Notes: a model not told the origin generated them from the sequence alone. A stretch of DNA of 39,874 nt from Okeania sp. SIO3B5 (GCF_010692555.1 NZ_JAAHHG010000009.1:1-39874), one strand, 5' to 3'; counted from the first letter of the stretch, positions 8,475 to 16,882 are shown. Numbers and translations are program-made.

Positions 8475-9314
8475 TCAGTTATCAGCATAAATTTCTGTGC
8501 CGATATCTTCACCATTAAGAGCGCGAGTTAAGTTGCCTTTTACCAATCCATTAATGATGCGAATAGAACGGCGGTTCTTAGCAATTTCCATGAAGTCTAA
8601 CACAGGACGTTCTACCACCACATCTTGTAAGTCTAACTCTTTTAATTCCTTCACAGAAATTCTTTTGATAAACTTAGCACTGGGATCTTTTTTCGGATCA
8701 GCAGTATATAACCCTTCCTCATCTTTGATGAAAATCATTGATTTTGCACCAAAAACTTCACTAACTAAATAGGAACCAGTATCAGTTCTATGGGGAGGAA
8801 TACGACCAATTTTAGGATTTTCATGCCAAAATGTATAGGGAGGCATTCCAAAGAAAATCACAGCTCCTCTTTCTTTTAAATAGTGTGCCATTTGCCCAAA
8901 CTGCACTGGTTCAATAAAAGGAATACCATGCTTTGCTAGCAGATAATAAAGTATCCGAGCGTTCTGCATACTCACAAAAGTTCCTAATACACTTAAAACT
9001 CCTGTAGGTAGTCCTAAATCTACTCCCACACTGTAAGCATGACGAGCGCGAGTACCTCCACCCGTACCAAGAATCATTTCATGGCTGCCTAAATTTTCGG
9101 CTATTTCTTCTATTAAAGGAAATACAGCAGCTTTACCTCTATCTATAAAGCTTTGTCCGCCAATTTTCAATACATTTGCACTGGGTAAAATCTTAATCGG
9201 TGCTTCTTTTTCTGTTTCAGATAAAACTTGTTGGTTACTGAGGGAACCTGTTACTAAAGATTTACCTAATTCCGAAAGTAATTGACTGTCTTTGATTGGA
9301 GTTTGCAAATTCAT
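8475..9314 (-). CDS. mosB: MosB-like molybdenum storage protein subunit
   Basis: The 279-residue protein has the same amino-acid-kinase architecture as its neighbour: VLKIGGQSFIDRGKAAVFPL at 48-67, GTGGGTRARHAYS at 83-95, LAKHGIPF near 126-133, FFGMPPYTFW at 154-163, RIPPHRTDTGSYL at 171-183, FIKDEEGLYTADP near 195-207 and INGLVKGNLTRALNGEDIGT near the end. These strings match, segment by segment, my recollection of the Azotobacter vinelandii MosB (beta) subunit (KIGGQSVIDRGRAAVYPL, GTGAGTRARH, GMPPYKLW, VNGLVPGNLTRALAGEHVGT). A heterohexamer with the MosA-like product is therefore expected. The two paralogues share the fold but are clearly different subunits. The gene is first in the pair; a promoter probably lies in 9315-9600. 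Confidence 0.88.
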   Translation of the reverse strand: MNLQTPIKDSQLLSELGKSLVTGSLSNQQVLSETEKEAPIKILPSANVLKIGGQSFIDRGKAAVFPLIEEIAENLGSHEMILGTGGGTRARHAYSVGVDLGLPTGVLSVLGTFVSMQNARILYYLLAKHGIPFIEPVQFGQMAHYLKERGAVIFFGMPPYTFWHENPKIGRIPPHRTDTGSYLVSEVFGAKSMIFIKDEEGLYTADPKKDPSAKFIKRISVKELKELDLQDVVVERPVLDFMEIAKNRRSIRIINGLVKGNLTRALNGEDIGTEIYADN

Positions 9315-9354
9315 AAGTGTTCAGTAATTGAGATTTAATTTTTTAGTGTTTGAT

Positions 9355-9621
9355 TTATTGTTTAGGAGGAATAAAAAAGCCTTCAAGGATGTAAGCTTCT
9401 TCTGATTCAATGGAGTTTTCTAAGCTATTAAATTTAGTTTTTGCCCAAATTTCTAATTCTGTGAGAACAGATTCTTTAACGGCTATTGGCGGATTAATTC
9501 CAGCTAATCCTGCTTTTTGCTGCCAGCTCTCAATAGATTGTTTCGGGGTATTATTTACTTGCCAACTACTAACTTTAATAGGTTCAATTTTTAATGAATA
9601 AGGAAAGTCTATTACAAGCTC
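9355..9621 (-). pseudogene. Open frame without start codon upstream of mosB-like gene
   Basis: The minus strand is open for 88 codons and reads protein-like (for example KVSSWQVNNTPKQSIESWQQ, then a segment ending AKTKFNSLENSIESEEAYI, stop after IPPKQ). It contains no ATG, GTG or TTG in frame, and a TAA closes it at 9622. Composition resembles the neighbouring coding genes, so I read it as the 3' remainder of a lost gene, or as a gene using a rare start (ATT at KIEPIK). Its 5' end overlaps the start of the plus-strand orphan at 9594. I do not recognise the family. Confidence 0.35.
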
Positions 9622-9926
9622 TTAATGCTGCCATAGCAAAATATAAAGATGAGCCTACAGCAAGAGTTGTTTTTGGTCTGGCAAAACAGGTTTGGCAAAT
9701 TGATTGGACTGTTGCTCCCTTTGATATCCTTAACCACTATCTTGAGTTTGATATCTCTTACTTTTATCGGTTTATGTCAATGGATATCGGGGATGAAGCT
9801 GAAGAACAACAGTTACTTAAAGATTGGATAGATACCAGACATGCTTTAGACAAAGAAGGTAAGAGACGACTACCTCAGTTAGCAGATGAACTAAATCAGT
9901 TACGAGTTGCAGCAAGAAACGCCTAA
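9594..9926 (+). CDS. Hypothetical 110-residue protein
   Basis: Not recognised. It is an acidic, helical-looking, cysteine-free soluble protein with a tryptophan/aromatic middle (QVWQIDWTVAPFDILNHYLE, then FDISYFYRFMSMDIGDEAEE) and a charged C-terminus rich in Leu/Arg/Glu (RRLPQLADELNQLRVAARNA). The ATG at 9594 is the first in frame. It is divergently oriented from the mosBA-like pair, with 279 bp between starts. A good terminator follows, so it is likely its own transcript. Confidence 0.6.
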   Translation: MNKESLLQALNAAIAKYKDEPTARVVFGLAKQVWQIDWTVAPFDILNHYLEFDISYFYRFMSMDIGDEAEEQQLLKDWIDTRHALDKEGKRRLPQLADELNQLRVAARNA

Positions 9927-9951
9927 TTATATTGATTATATTAAATAAAGG

Positions 9952-9992
9952 GGGGATTAATGATTTTTATTTGCAATCATAATCCCCTTCTT
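9952..9992 (+). terminator. Rho-independent terminator after the 110-aa gene
   Basis: GGGGATTAATGATT pairs with AATCATAATCCCC (one bulged base) across a short T-rich loop and is followed by TTCTTT. It sits 26 bp past the stop codon of the hypothetical gene. Confidence 0.6.
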
Positions 9993-10118
9993 TATCAATT
10001 ATCAGTTATTAATTTTTTTGAGAGCAATTCACTTTCAAACTCTGTATTGTTAAATATTGATTATTTTCTCTCTGAAGTATTCTAGTTAAATCCTCTATCT
10101 AAATTTTATATAAACTTG

Positions 10119-10466
10119 ATGTCAGTCTTAGGAAAAGTCCTTTTTTTCTACACAATTTCCAATTCCTTTATGGTAATGGCTTGGTATTTACATTTAAAAT
10201 ACTTGAATAATCATCCTTGGTATGTTGCTTCAGTATTAAGTTGGTGTATTGCTTTCTTTGAATATTCACTTCTTATCCCTGCCAACCGGATTGGTTATCC
10301 TGAACTTGGCTTATCAAAATTGCAAATTATACAGATAGGAATGTCCTTAATTGCTTTTATTCCTTTTAGTTTCTTTGTGATGCAAGAACCTATAAAAAAA
10401 GATTATATTTTGGCTTCTATTTGTTTATTAGGAGCGGTTTATTTTATCTTTCGTAATGTTCGTTAA
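10119..10466 (+). CDS. DUF486 / small DMT-superfamily membrane protein
   Basis: The 115-residue protein is almost entirely hydrophobic, with four predicted membrane helices (about 3-20, 30-50, 64-85, 92-110). The strings MAWYLHLKYLNN, LSWCIAFFEYSLLIPANRIGY and LQIIQIGMSL correspond to the conserved DUF486 pattern (AWY-HLK, SW-IAFFEY--PANR-GY, QLKI-QE). The family is related to small multidrug-resistance/DMT transporters; its substrate is unknown. A TTG codon lies directly before the ATG at 10119; I take the ATG. It has no obvious functional link to the molybdenum genes. Confidence 0.85.
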   Translation: MSVLGKVLFFYTISNSFMVMAWYLHLKYLNNHPWYVASVLSWCIAFFEYSLLIPANRIGYPELGLSKLQIIQIGMSLIAFIPFSFFVMQEPIKKDYILASICLLGAVYFIFRNVR

Positions 10467-10487
10467 AAGATAGAGAAAAATCATAAT

Positions 10488-10581
10488 CAGGACTTACGCA
10501 GAACTGCCATATCTAGTAGGGGCGAATGGCTATTAACCCTCTACAGGTAGCGTTTTATCCACAAGTTTGCGTAAGCCCTGA
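10488..10581. repeat. AGGACTTACGCA inverted-repeat element
   Basis: It runs from CAGGACTTACGCAGAAC to GTTTGCGTAAGCCCTGA. The core is GTAGGGGCGAATGGC-type sequence common in spacers of this genome. It lies between the DUF486 gene and the oxidase leader. Confidence 0.65.
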
Positions 10582-10591
10582 TAATCATAAA

Positions 10592-10724
10592 AAATTGTTA
10601 AGTTAATTCCTTAATTTTCACAAATAAAGGCTAATATGACAGAGCGTAAAACTTTGCAATAAATTGTTAAGTTAATTCCTTAATTTCCACAAATAAAGGC
10701 TAATATGACAGAGTGTAGAACTTT
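10592..10724 (+). repeat. 69-bp tandem duplication in the oxidase gene leader
   Basis: A unit starting AAATTGTTAAGTTAATTCC and containing CACAAATAAAGGCTAATATG is present twice head-to-tail (copy 1 from 10592, copy 2 from 10661) with only a few substitutions over about 64 bp. The second copy ends about 50 bp before the oxidase start. It may duplicate a promoter or regulatory site. Confidence 0.85.
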
Positions 10725-10773
10725 AGTAAAACTGTTTTACCCGATAGAACTGTATAAATAGTCTTTAAAGGAA

Positions 10774-12684
10774 ATGATCGAGCCAAATCATCAACAAAAA
10801 GCCTGGGAAAACCCAGAACAAGATACCCAAAAATTAGGGATAAGTAGACGAGTATTTTTAGGAACTGGAATGACTGCTGCTGCTGCTGCCTTCATTCTGC
10901 CTCGTGAAGCGATCGCCAAATCAATCTCTAAAGTTCCATCCTTTACTCTTCCTGAACCTACGCCCTTTTGTTACCCTGATTTTTCCAATCCTACAGACTT
11001 CACAGGAAATGAATTGTGTGTAGGAGAAGGTCAATTAACTCTTCCACAAAATCTGAAAAAGGACTATACTATTGATGTGCGCATTTATAACGATTTAATA
11101 CCTGGACCGACTTTTAGGCGCAATCCAGGGGAAAAGATTGAATTCACATTGATCAATAACCTACCTCCTAACAAGGTGGATAAGGAAACCTGCGACACGT
11201 TGCAACACCAAAATAAACCTGCGTGCTTCAATACCACAACTATGCACTTTCATGGATTGCACGTTTCCCCAAAAAGTAAAAGAGGTGCTGACAACAAAAT
11301 ACTTTTTTCTTCTGATGATGTCTTCGCAGAAGTTGGCCCCGAGGGTCAAACAAATAAATATTGCGTTGCCATTCCTGAATTCCACGCCCCTGGAACTCAC
11401 TGGTATCATTCCCACCGCCACGGTTCGACCGCAATTCAAGCTGCTAATGGCATGGCCGGGGCAATTATTATTCCAGAACCCACAGAAGAGAGAAAATTAG
11501 GGGTAACAGACGAGAATGATAAAATCTGGTTGATTCAGGAAATTCTGGATGTTTCTGATCCAGAAAAGTTCTATACAGCGCGAGGGGACAATACTACAAA
11601 AGTACAATTCCTAGTCAATGGAGAGTACCAACCTACCTTAACTATAGACAATCCTAATACCCTACAAAGGTGGCGGTTTATCAATGCCACGGGAACTCCT
11701 CGCGGACTGATGACTCTTAAGTTATACAAATGTACTGACACAGACGACACCAATACTAAGTGTGACACCTCAAAGTTAGAAGATATGTATCTAATTGCGG
11801 TTGATGGCATTTCTTTCTATGGTAAACCTCCTCAAAAAGTTGGTGCGGATGGTGTGGGTGCTTATAAAGACGGTTGGGAATTGGCCCCAGGAAATAGGGC
11901 TGATTTTCTCGTTAATTTGCCAGCAGGTCTTTATAAAATCGTTAAAGATAATTATCAGAGTGCAAATGTAGGCGCATCGCGGAGAACAACACAAGTGTTA
12001 GCCTACGTCAAAGTTAACGAAGGAACTGATGCCGAAGAAACAATCCCAGAGTGCATTGAGGGGGAATTTCCTTGTTATCTCAGACCTATTGAAGATCAGG
12101 AAATTAAGGTCAGTGGAAAAGGTTCTTTGAATGACCCACAATACGTTAGTTTTGCCGTTAACACTCAAACAAATCCAAGAAAGTACCTTATTGATGGAGA
12201 ACAATACCCTCAAGGAGAGGACTATAATGTGACTCTTGGTACTGCTGAACAATGGGTCTTATCAAATCCAGATTGTACTAACACCAGTAAGCCCTGCAGT
12301 ACAGAAGTAGATCCCGAAGGACTAAAATTAAAAGCAAGATCTCCTCATCCCTTCCACATTCATGTCAATCCCTTTCAAGTAGAGGGTGATAAGATTGATC
12401 CAGATGGAGATGATGAGCCTTCAAATTGGCGTTGGTGGGATACAATTGCTGTTAATCCAGCTAGCAGTGATTGTCCGAATGGAACCAATCTCACCATTCG
12501 TCACCGGTTCTTAGATTTCGATGGAGAATTTGTCCTACACTGCCATATTCTGATTCATGAAGACCAAGGGATGATGACAAATGTCATAGTTAATGGAGAC
12601 GGTGCTGCTCCTTGTGTTATTCTCCCTACCCCTGATTCTTGCCCTTACCCTGCCGCTTCTCCCTGCCCCGAAAACACTGACTGA
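10774..12684 (+). CDS. Tat-exported multicopper oxidase
   Basis: The 636-residue protein begins with a twin-arginine signal (ISRRVFLGTGM at 23-33, then a hydrophobic alanine-rich stretch ending around EAIAKS), so it should be exported folded. All four copper motifs are present in order: HFHGLHV near 157, HWYHSHRHG near 208, HPFHIHVNPF near 525 and HCHILIHEDQGMM near 588. The last includes the type-1 copper Cys and an axial Met. Three cupredoxin domains are implied. Such enzymes oxidise phenolics, bilirubin-like pigments, or Mn(II), Fe(II) or Cu(I) while reducing O2 to water; the substrate cannot be chosen from sequence alone. Several insertions rich in Asp/Thr/Cys (CTDTDDTNTKCDTS) lie between domains. 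AAAGGA precedes the ATG closely. It is a single-gene unit with a terminator at 12731. Confidence 0.93.
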   Translation: MIEPNHQQKAWENPEQDTQKLGISRRVFLGTGMTAAAAAFILPREAIAKSISKVPSFTLPEPTPFCYPDFSNPTDFTGNELCVGEGQLTLPQNLKKDYTIDVRIYNDLIPGPTFRRNPGEKIEFTLINNLPPNKVDKETCDTLQHQNKPACFNTTTMHFHGLHVSPKSKRGADNKILFSSDDVFAEVGPEGQTNKYCVAIPEFHAPGTHWYHSHRHGSTAIQAANGMAGAIIIPEPTEERKLGVTDENDKIWLIQEILDVSDPEKFYTARGDNTTKVQFLVNGEYQPTLTIDNPNTLQRWRFINATGTPRGLMTLKLYKCTDTDDTNTKCDTSKLEDMYLIAVDGISFYGKPPQKVGADGVGAYKDGWELAPGNRADFLVNLPAGLYKIVKDNYQSANVGASRRTTQVLAYVKVNEGTDAEETIPECIEGEFPCYLRPIEDQEIKVSGKGSLNDPQYVSFAVNTQTNPRKYLIDGEQYPQGEDYNVTLGTAEQWVLSNPDCTNTSKPCSTEVDPEGLKLKARSPHPFHIHVNPFQVEGDKIDPDGDDEPSNWRWWDTIAVNPASSDCPNGTNLTIRHRFLDFDGEFVLHCHILIHEDQGMMTNVIVNGDGAAPCVILPTPDSCPYPAASPCPENTD

Positions 12685-12730
12685 AACTTACAGTGTGGTA
12701 GCTAAATTTTTCGTAATTTAGCCATCCAAG

Positions 12731-12762
12731 AGACAGTGAGCTATAATGTTTCACTGTCTTTT
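12731..12762 (+). terminator. Rho-independent terminator of the oxidase gene
   Basis: AGACAGTGA and TCACTGTCT form a perfect 9-bp stem around a loop of about 11 bases, followed by a short T run. It is located 46 bp after the oxidase stop. Confidence 0.75.
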
Positions 12763-12770
12763 CAACTATT

Positions 12771-12910
12771 AGACTTGTCGCTAAATAGATGGAAAAAATC
12801 GCTAAAACTCAAGCAGAGCAATAATTACAAGATCTTTCAAGAACCTAATAGCTGTAATCTTTACATATCAAGGGTTTTCAGGATTTTTTAAGTTATAAAG
12901 CGACAAGTCT
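12771..12910. mobile_element. Inverted-repeat element with AGACTTGTCGCT ends
   Basis: The ends are AGACTTGTCGCT and AGCGACAAGTCT, flanked by TAT/TTA bases. The 140-bp interior is non-coding. It is most simply a MITE. The remaining 12911-13054 spacer holds a CCCCCTTTTAGGGGG dyad and a GATAACT heptamer run ending just before the next gene. Confidence 0.6.
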
Positions 12911-13054
12911 ATTATACTTAAGTGTGAAAAAATAATCTAATGACCGAAAAATAGGGTCAATAGCCCCCTTTTAGGGGGATAAAAGAAATAAACTTCAGTA
13001 TTTCAAGCCTCCCTATTCCATTGAGGTGCTGATAACTGATAACTGATAACTGAA

Positions 13055-13759
13055 ATGACTAGACTTATTTTAAAACAATTCCTTTTAATAGCGATCGCTA
13101 CTTTAGTTTCTTTAACGGTTATTCTGAAAGGGGCGATCGCTCAAGAAATTCAAACGATTATTCCGAATCAAGATAATACCATCATTGAAAGTGCCACGGG
13201 TGTCCTCAGTAATGATCAAGGGCCAATATTATTTGTCGGACGAACGAACCAACCCCAAGATAGTATCAGACGAGGGGTAATTTCTTTTGATATTGCTAAC
13301 GAGATTCCCAGAGGTTCTAAAATTACTTCTGTCACCCTACAATTAACACTCGAAAAAACTCCAGGTGGCGCTCAATCTATTGAATTACATCGACTGCTGA
13401 AAAACTGGGGAGAAGGAAATTCTTTTCATCCAGGAGGTAGGGGCGATCGCTCAACTGAAGGAGATGCTACTTGGATTCATAGTTTCTATAATACTCAATT
13501 CTGGTCAAATCCAGGAGGGGATTTTTCCGAGAGGGTTAGTGCGGTGACAACTGTGGGAGATGAAGGAGTTTATACTTGGGAATCTACTTCAGAAATGGTT
13601 ACCGATCTACAACAATGGTTAGATAATCCTGATGATAATTTTGGTTGGTTACTGTTAGGAAATGAAACTGTTTCAAGGACAGTAAAAGGGTTTGCTAGTT
13701 CGGAAAATCCAGAAGCATCAGCGCAACCACAGTTGAGAGTTACTTATGTTGAAAAGTAG
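13055..13759 (+). CDS. Secreted DNRLRE domain protein
   Basis: This 234-residue protein has a Sec signal peptide (MTRLILKQFLLIAIATLVSL, cleavage after AIAQ near residue 30). The mature part reads as a single DNRLRE-type beta-sandwich: NQDNTIIES, a glycine/arginine segment, RRGVISFDIANEIPRGSKI, ITSVTLQLTLEK, LHRLLKNWGEG, ATWIHSFY, W-x-NPGGDF and a final LRVTYVEK. The domain occurs in exported, often cell-surface or carbohydrate-associated proteins; no catalytic motif is visible. The gene contains four HIP1 octamers in or near it and is preceded by GATAACTGATAACTG heptamers rather than a clear ribosome-binding site. Confidence 0.8.
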   Translation: MTRLILKQFLLIAIATLVSLTVILKGAIAQEIQTIIPNQDNTIIESATGVLSNDQGPILFVGRTNQPQDSIRRGVISFDIANEIPRGSKITSVTLQLTLEKTPGGAQSIELHRLLKNWGEGNSFHPGGRGDRSTEGDATWIHSFYNTQFWSNPGGDFSERVSAVTTVGDEGVYTWESTSEMVTDLQQWLDNPDDNFGWLLLGNETVSRTVKGFASSENPEASAQPQLRVTYVEK

Positions 13760-13781
13760 TAGAAGCGATCGCATAAATTGT

Positions 13782-14042
13782 TATATCAAATCCGGTTAAA
13801 TAACCTCACAATCAATAGACATCTCCAGAAAAGAGGGAGTAGGGAGTAGGGGAAAGAATCAATTATCGCACAGAAATCATCAATTATTTCCCCAGTTTCC
13901 TACTCCTTATATAGAATCCGGTTATACAGTATATATTTATAATTCTATCCACACTTTCTCGCCTTCAATCTCTCAACCTCCCCTTTTCCCCACACTTCCC
14001 ACCCCCAAATATATGATAAGCATTCAACCGGATTTGATATTA
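13782..14042. mobile_element. MITE family B (TIR with CAAATCCGG) overlapping the modA stop
   Basis: The left end TATATCAAATCCGGTT and right end CAACCGGATTTGATATTA are inverted copies. The ends match family A except that CATGTCC is replaced by CAAATCC, and both arms carry the same change. The interior includes part of the TAGACATCTCC element and pyrimidine-rich sequence. The last three bases (TTA, 14040-14042) are the modA stop codon on the opposite strand. Confidence 0.75.
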
Positions 14043-14855
14043 CTCTCTCTTTTCTAGTGTAATAAAACCATATTTTTCAAACACAGTTTTTGCCTCTGGA
14101 GTAAACATAAATTCTTCTAATTGTTTAGCTGCTTCAATATTTTTACTATCTTTAATTACTGCAATGGGATAAACTACTGGTGTATGAGATTTTTCCGGTG
14201 CATTAGCAACTATTTTTACTGTGTTTGAAGCGTTAGTATCTGTACGATAAACAATGCCAGCATCAACATTTCCTGTGGCGACATAATTAAGTACTTGACG
14301 CACATTTTTAGCAAAAACTATTTTCGGTTCAACAGTCTCATAAATACCTAAAGAAGTTAAGACTTCTTTGCCATATTTTCCTGCGGGAGAGGTTTCTGGT
14401 TCGCCAATGGATATGTTTTTAATAGTGTCTTTTGTTAAGTCTTGAAATGTGTTAACTGCAGCGGTATTTTCTGTAGGAACTATTAACACCATTTGATTTT
14501 TCAGGAGGTTGCGACGGCTTTCATCTATTATTAGACCTTTTTCTTGCAAAATATTAATATGGGAAGGAGATGCGGATATAAATAAATCTACTGGTGCTCC
14601 TTGTTCAATTTGTTGTCGTAAAGAACCAGAAGAAGATAAGTTTAAAGTTAAAGAAGTATTAGTATTTTTTTGCTCATAAATAGGCTCTATCTCTTCCATT
14701 GCATCTTTGAGGCTAGTTGCTGCTGAAACTGTTAAATTTATTGTTGAAGCGGTAGACTCAGAAGATGAATTATCCCTAGTTTGGCTACAACTAATTGTTA
14801 ATAAATAAGAAAGTATGGCCATACAAATTAAGACCAGAATTCGATTTTTTTTCAT
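14040..14855 (-). CDS. modA: ModA, periplasmic molybdate-binding lipoprotein
   Basis: The 271-residue protein starts at the ATG at 14855, which has GGAG about 10 bases upstream; a TTG five codons earlier is less likely. Residues 1-25 form a lipoprotein signal with the lipobox ending LTISC. The mature protein has ModA landmarks: LTVSAATSLKDAMEEI, LNLSSSGSLRQQIEQGAPVD, LFISAS, MVLIVPTEN, SIGEPETSPAGKYGKEVL and DAGIVYRTD. The Ser residues near the first two motifs are expected oxyanion ligands. It delivers molybdate (or tungstate) to the ModBC permease. It is separated from modBC by the storage-protein genes and several unrelated plus-strand genes. The C-terminus runs to the edge of a MITE that supplies the stop codon. 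Confidence 0.93.
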   Translation of the reverse strand: MKKNRILVLICMAILSYLLTISCSQTRDNSSSESTASTINLTVSAATSLKDAMEEIEPIYEQKNTNTSLTLNLSSSGSLRQQIEQGAPVDLFISASPSHINILQEKGLIIDESRRNLLKNQMVLIVPTENTAAVNTFQDLTKDTIKNISIGEPETSPAGKYGKEVLTSLGIYETVEPKIVFAKNVRQVLNYVATGNVDAGIVYRTDTNASNTVKIVANAPEKSHTPVVYPIAVIKDSKNIEAAKQLEEFMFTPEAKTVFEKYGFITLEKRE

Positions 14856-14864
14856 ATCTATATA

Positions 14865-15055
14865 CTCCAATTTTTAATTTTTATCAAAAGTAAGTGTCAG
14901 TCTAGTAGGGTGTGTTAGCGGTAGCGTAACGCACCGTCTTCACGGAAGTATAACCAACTCCACAGATTAGCTGATAATCAATTATATTATGTCGTGCGTT
15001 ACGGCTAACGCCTAACGCACCCTACAAAAGCTCCAATTTTTAATTTTTATCAAAA
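14865..15055. repeat. Duplicated 25-bp modA leader flanking a repeat
   Basis: CTCCAATTTTTAATTTTTAT followed by CAAAA occurs at 14865-14889 and again exactly at 15031-15055. The 141 bp between them contain the GTAGGGTGTGTTAGCGG / CGCACCCTAC inverted repeat. The first copy includes the modA ribosome-binding site, so an insertion with long flanking duplication is the simplest reading. The remainder to 15345 shows only small dyads and no gene. Confidence 0.75.
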
Positions 15056-15345
15056 TTATTAATATTGTAGAGGTTTTTTGTTAATTTTGTCGGAGTAAAT
15101 AAATTAAAATTTGGATATAGATATGAAAATTAGCGCTCTTATGGTAGGGGTTAACGGCCGTTAACCCCTACATCGCTGTTAACCACTACAAACGATGTAT
15201 AATTTCGTCTTTTGTGTAAGTCTGGTAAATAAAATTATAGGCAGGAAAAATAATTTTTCTTCCCGACTCCCGACTCCCTACTCCATATAAATTACCCTCC
15301 TATAATCTTAAATAAAAACTACAGGAGGGCAAAATATCAGATAAT

Positions 15346-15546
15346 TTACCGAATAATTAATAATTAAATAATTCTGGTTTAAAGCCTCCCTTTTTAAGGG
15401 AAAAAAAGCGGTCGTTTTGCTCCGCAACATATAAAGCGGAGCGGCTCTGTCAAGAGCTAGTCTCCTCGCCATATCCAATCGAACAAGAGAAGAAATAATA
15501 TTGCCTTATATTCAATTCCGTAAAGGTTTTAACCAGAGGTAATTAT
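15346..15546 (+). repeat. Dispersed spacer repeat (H) downstream of fdxH
   Basis: It has the same ordered blocks as 1210-1343 and 18846-19016. It is interrupted by a 60-bp GC-richer insert (GCGGTCGTTTTGCTCCGC and a second dyad). It is followed by AATTATT heptamers to about 15590, ending next to the fdxH stop. Confidence 0.6.
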
Positions 15547-15607
15547 TAATTATTAATTATTAATTATTAATTATTAATTATCCATTATCAATTAATGAAC
15601 CGTGGTA

Positions 15608-15946
<339 letters not shown>

Positions 15947-16068
15947 TTAGTTGTTCTTTAAGTCTCAAAAGACTTTATTAAAAAGCATTCAGCACTTCAG
16001 CAATCAGCGGTCAGCTTTGCGCGTTTGCAAAGCATTCCGGAACAGAAAGGGAATGAGCAATCCCTCTT

Positions 16069-16236
16069 TATATCAAATCCGTTTAATTCGGTATAAAAAA
16101 ATATTCCATCTTCACCCAGAGCGGAAAGAATTCTGACTTCTCTTCCCTTCTAAATTCTGAATTCTGGATTCTGAATTCTGAATTCTGAATTCTGATTCAC
16201 TATCTTATTACACCGATGCTACCGGATTTGATATTA
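16069..16236. mobile_element. MITE family B (TIR with CAAATCCG), copy 2
   Basis: The left end is TATATCAAATCCGTTT and the right end GATGCTACCGGATTTGATATTA (shown in two arms). The interior ends with a CTGAATT heptamer array (16155-16195). It abuts inverted-repeat element C at 16233, the two sharing a few terminal bases. Confidence 0.65.
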
Positions 16237-16404
16237 CAGCAGTTTTCATTTCAGTAGACAACAGTAGGGGCAAATGACATTTGCTAACGCAAAGCTCTGC
16301 TTTATATGTCGCGGAGCGTTAACGGAGTTATGCGACAGCAAAACGCCCTTACAGAGTGTTGGTTATGACGATGTGGTTTATCAACCTCAAAAGTGCTGTA
16401 AAAT
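16233..16404. mobile_element. Inverted-repeat element C, copy 2
   Basis: Left arm ATTACAGCAGTTTTCATTTC plus AGTAGAC; right arm GGTTATGACGATGTGGTT then CAAAAGTGCTGTAAA. The arms equal those of the 6095-6203 copy, with a different core containing ATTTGCTAACGCAAAG dyads. The rest of 15926-16531 is a GCTGATA heptamer run (16490-16525) and remnants; there is no gene. Confidence 0.65.
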
Positions 16405-16531
16405 TCAACCAAAAACAAGAAGTCGGGGATTTAAATCCAAGCTTTTCCTAACGGAATGCTGCGCAAACAGATACCTAATCAAATTTTTAGGCTGATAGCT
16501 GATAGCTGATAGCTAATAGCTGAAGTGCTAG

Positions 16532-16882
16532 TTAACTACAAGGTACTCCAGTTGGGGTGCATCCTCCTGCTTGGAAAGATTTTCCACAACTACAAGTTTC
16601 TGTGGCGTTGGGATTAATAAACTTTAAACCGCTTTCAGTTAAACCTTCAATGTAGTCAACTACAACTCCTTCTAGTAAAGGCGCACTTTTTGGGTCAATA
16701 AAAATCTGCAAGTTATCTTTGTGTAGTAGCAAGTCATCTGCTTTCGGAGCATTGGCAATATTTAAGGCATACTCATAACCACTGCAACCACCATCCACAA
16801 CAGAAATGCGGATGCCTTGATTTGATTCCTTCAGGAATTTGGTAAGTTGAGAAGCGGCTTTTTCTGTTAAACTTATAGTCAT
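16532..16882 (-). CDS. hesB: HesB, A-type iron-sulfur carrier
   Basis: The 116-residue HesB/IscA/ErpA-family protein has the three conserved cysteines: GGCSGYEY near residue 33 and CSCGKSF near 97-99. An extra C-terminal cysteine pair (GGCTPTGVPCS) is a feature I associate with nif-linked HesB proteins. The family carries Fe-S clusters or iron to apo-targets. It lies between fdxH and hesA as in other cyanobacterial nif clusters. Unusually, 600 bp of mobile DNA separate it from hesA. No clear ribosome-binding site precedes the ATG. Confidence 0.92.
   Translation of the reverse strand: MTISLTEKAASQLTKFLKESNQGIRISVVDGGCSGYEYALNIANAPKADDLLLHKDNLQIFIDPKSAPLLEGVVVDYIEGLTESGLKFINPNATETCSCGKSFQAGGCTPTGVPCS

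Noticed and set aside
11161-12252. Several antisense frames over the multicopper oxidase
   Set aside because: They are overlapped by a clearly real oxidase gene with all copper motifs; the antisense products have no recognisable features.
16274-16495. 73-codon plus-strand frame with several Cys
   Set aside because: It is the core of inverted-repeat element C; cysteines arise from TGC in short dyads.
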